Shown here piece after piece: positions 61,723 to 64,000 of a DNA stretch of 64,000 bases. The notes below the pieces were generated by a model. That model searched no databases. It saw only the letters and a program-made list of their open reading frames with translations, and was not told where the DNA came from. The number at the start of each line of letters is the position of its first letter. Position 1 is the first letter of the stretch. The DNA is from Coriaria nepalensis (Eukaryota > Streptophyta > Magnoliopsida > Cucurbitales > Coriariaceae): assembly GCA_027186245.1 (NCBI GenBank), contig CP114481.1, positions 29,295,501 through 29,359,500 on the forward strand, written 5' to 3'. The translations under genes were made by a program, and so were the position numbers.

Positions 61723-64000
61723 GGCATAACTTACAAATGACCAATGCAAGGAAAGTGTGCATTCGTTTAACCTTAAAATCATTTCAATGTGTAATTTGAA
61801 GTCGATATCTTATTTCAAAGCAAGTCGAACGAATTCTATTTTTGCACAACAAACACGAGTTTTGTGCATAACTTGCAAATGATCAATGCAAGGAAAGTGT
61901 GCATTCGTTTAACCTTAAAATCATTTCAATGAGTCATTTCAAGTCAATATCTTATTTCAAACTAATTCGAACGAGCACTATTTTTGCACTACAGATCAAA
62001 GTTTTGGGCATAAGTTGCAAATGATCAATGCAAGGAAAGTGTGCATTCGTTTAACCTTAAAATCATTTCAATGAGTCATTTCAAGTCAATAACTTATTTC
62101 AAAGCAAGTCGAACGAATTCTATTTTTGCACTACAAACACAAGTTTGTGCATAACTTGCAAATGATCAATGCAAGGAAAGTGTGCATTCGTTTAACCTTA
62201 AAATCATTTCAATGAGTAATTTCAAGTCAATAACTTATTTCAAAGCAAGTCAAACGAAGTCTATTTTTGCACTACAAACACAAGTTTTGTGCATAACTTG
62301 CAAATGATCAATGCAAGGAAAGTGTGCATTCGTTTAACCTTAAAATCATTTCAATGAGTCATTTCAAGTCAATAACTTATTTCAAAGCAAGTCAAACGAA
62401 GTCTATTTTTGCACTACAAACACAAGTTTTGTGCATAACTTGCAAATGATCAATGCAAGGAAAGTGTGCACTCGTTTAACCTTAAAATCATTTCAATGAG
62501 TCATTTCAAGACAATATCTTATTTCAAAATAATTCGAACGAGCACTATTTTTGCACTACAAATGCAAGTTTTGGGCATAACTTGGAAATGATCAATGCAA
62601 TTAAAGTGTGCATTCGTTTAACCTTAAAATCATTTCAATGAGTCATTTCAAGTCAATATCTTATTTCAAACTAATTCGAACGAGCACTATTTTTGCACTA
62701 CAAATTCAAGTTTTGTGCACAACTTGCACATGATCAATGCAAGGAAACTGTGCATTCGTTTAACCTTAAAATCATTTCAATGAGTCATTTCAAGTCAATA
62801 ACTTATTTCAAAGCAAGTCGAACGAATTCTATTTTTGCACTACAAACAGAAGTTTTTTGCATAACTTGCAAATGATCAATGCAAGGAAAGTGTGCATTCG
62901 TTTAACCTTTAAATCATTTCAAGGAGTCATTTCAAGTCAATAACTTATTTCAAAGCAAGTCGAACGAATTCTATTTTTGCACTACAAACAGAAGTTTTGT
63001 GCATAACTTGCAAATGATCAATGCAAGGAAAGTGTGCATTCGTTTAACCTTAAAATCATTTCAATGAGTCATTTCAAGTCAATATAGTTATTTCAAAGCA
63101 AGTCGAACGAATTCAATTTTTGCACTACAAACACAAGTTTTGTGCATAACTTGCAAATGATCAACGCAAGGAAAGTTTGCATTCGTTTAACCTTAAAATC
63201 ATTTCAATGAGTCATTTCAAGTCAATATCTTATTTCAAACTAATTCGAACGAGCACTATTTTTGCACAACAAACACGAGTTTTGTGCATAACTTACAAAT
63301 GATCATTGCAAGGAAAGTGTGCATTCGTTTAACCTTAAAATCAATTCAATGAGTCATTTCAAGTCAATAACTTATTTCAAAGCAAGTCGAATGAATTCTA
63401 TTTTTGCACTACAAACAGAAGTTTTGTGCATAACTTGCAAATGATCATTGCAAGAAAAGTGTGCATTCGTTTAACCTTAAAATCAATTCATTGAGTCATT
63501 TCAAGTCAATAACTTATTTCAAAGCAAGCCGAAGGAATTCTATTTTTGCACTACAAACAGAAGTTTTGTGCATAACTTGCAAATGATCAATGCAAGGAAA
63601 GTGTGCATTCGTTTAACCTTAAAATCATTTCAATGAGTCATTTCAAGTCAATATAGTTATTTCAAAGCAAGTCGAACGAATTCAATTTTTGCACTACAAA
63701 CACAAGTTTTGTGCATAACTTGCAAATGATCAATGGAAGGAAAGTGTGCACTCGTTTAACCTTAAAATCATTTCAATGAGTCATTTCAAGTCAATATCTT
63801 ATTTCAAAGCAAGTCGAACGAATTCTATTTTTGCACTACAAACACAAGTTTTGTGCATAACTTGCAAATGATCAATGCAAGGAAAGTGTGCATTCGTTTA
63901 ACCTTAAAATCATTTCAATGAGTCATTTCAAGTCAATATCTTATTTCAAAGTAATTCGAAAGAGCACTATTTTTGCACTACAAACACAAGTTTTCTGGAT
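61723..64000. repeat. Mixed monomers to the right edge
   Basis: Class A and class B copies, including an identical tandem pair marked by GTCAAACGAAGTC (62,249 and 62,391, 142 bp apart), GCAATTAAAGTG (about 62,600), AATATAGTTATTTC copies at about 63,080 and 63,650, and a GAGCACTATTTTTGCACAACAAACACGAG hybrid of class B and class A at about 63,253. The last monomer is cut by the window end. Confidence 0.87.

Larger units (their letters stand above)
1..64000. repeat. 142-bp satellite DNA array, head to tail, filling the window
   Basis: Every line of the window can be placed on the same unit of about 142 bp. Landmarks recur in fixed order: TTTGCACTAC, GTGCATAACTTGC, GATCAATGCAAGG, GTGTGCATTCG, TTTAACCTTAAAATC, ATGAGTCAT, TTATTTCAAAG, then GAATTC or GAGCAC/GAGCTC. 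Spacing between equivalent sites is 142 bp, with occasional copies 1 bp longer or shorter and rare larger deletions. All copies share one orientation, and no foreign insertion or unique spacer was seen. Both window ends cut through a monomer. Long homogeneous arrays with higher-order structure are typical of eukaryotic centromeric or heterochromatic satellites; that placement is inference. The monomer family is not one I recognise. Confidence 0.98.

Noticed and set aside
12228..62875. About 35 plus-strand open frames of 60-83 codons with similar peptides (starting MHYKHKFC, MSFQVN or MHSFNLK)
   Set aside because: They are the satellite monomer read in frame. The same peptide recurs wherever the same monomer pair recurs, none exceeds 83 codons, 142 is not a multiple of three, and there is no ribosome-binding, splice or domain signal. 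Changes between copies do not favour synonymous positions as far as can be seen.
1..64000. CRISPR-like array
   Set aside because: CRISPR arrays have short repeats separated by unique spacers. Here the whole 142-bp unit repeats and no spacer is unique.
1..64000. Transposon or LTR-retrotransposon pieces
   Set aside because: No interruption of the monomer phase, no terminal inverted or long terminal repeats, no target-site duplications and no coding remnants were seen.
1..64000. Telomeric or simple-sequence repeats, rRNA or tRNA genes
   Set aside because: No runs of TTAGGG, TTTAGGG or similar, no microsatellite tracts and no conserved RNA-gene signatures were seen on either strand.
1..64000. 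Strict A-B dimer organisation (284 bp)
   Set aside because: Class A and B copies do not alternate regularly, and long class A runs exist. Only local 284-bp repeats, such as at 49.3-49.8 kb, are dimeric.
1..64000. TATA-like or polyadenylation-like strings as promoter or terminator signals
   Set aside because: They are chance matches in AT-rich DNA repeated with the monomer, with no associated gene.

Overview
The whole 64,000-base window is one uninterrupted array of AT-rich satellite DNA, about 450 head-to-tail copies of a monomer of about 142 bp (consensus about 32% GC, counted by hand on one consensus-like copy). The first and last bases both fall inside a monomer, so the array runs on past both ends. 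All copies read in the same direction. I saw no protein-coding gene, tRNA, rRNA, CRISPR array, transposon insertion, simple-sequence island or stretch of unique DNA. The longest open frames are about 60 to 83 codons; they are the same few peptides recurring because they are read off the monomer, and I treat them as artefacts. An array of this size and organisation points to a eukaryotic chromosome, most plausibly centromeric, pericentromeric or other heterochromatic DNA. I do not recognise the monomer and cannot name the organism.

Two basic monomer classes are interspersed. Class A carries an EcoRI site (GAATTC) next to AAGTCGAACG, followed by CTACAAACACAAG or CTACAAACAGAAG. Class B has GAGCTC or GAGCAC at that place next to GTAATTCGAACG, followed by CTACAAATGCAAG or a close variant. 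Many sub-variants with fixed combinations of substitutions let individual monomers be tracked along the array, and these reveal higher-order repeats (HORs) and nested block duplications.

Layout: 1-1,899, mixed monomers. 1,900-8,085, a 7-monomer HOR of 993 bp, itself contained in a 2,838-bp block duplicated in tandem. 8,086-15,459, heterogeneous monomers with small local duplications and a pocket of diverged monomers near 11.1 kb. 15,460-28,656, a 10-monomer HOR of about 1,418 bp in complete, expanded and partial copies. 28,657-32,515, a short mixed stretch, then an 11-monomer (1,561-bp) tandem duplication. 31,524-41,514, two copies of a 4.3-kb segment spaced 5,658 bp apart. 40,712-56,000, nested duplications with spacings of 1,278, 3,833, 5,966 and 3,693 bp. 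59,270-61,722, an 11-monomer (1,562-bp spaced) duplication. 61,723-64,000, mixed monomers.

The right half (from about 33 kb) is dominated by variants that I did not see in the left half, notably GTCGATATC (an EcoRV site), GTGTCAT and AAACTGTGC. The array therefore consists of regional sub-arrays that were amplified separately. The main interest lies in this layered record of unequal exchange and block amplification, plus a conserved 9-bp ATGAGTCAT (bZIP/AP-1/GCN4-type) motif in most monomers.
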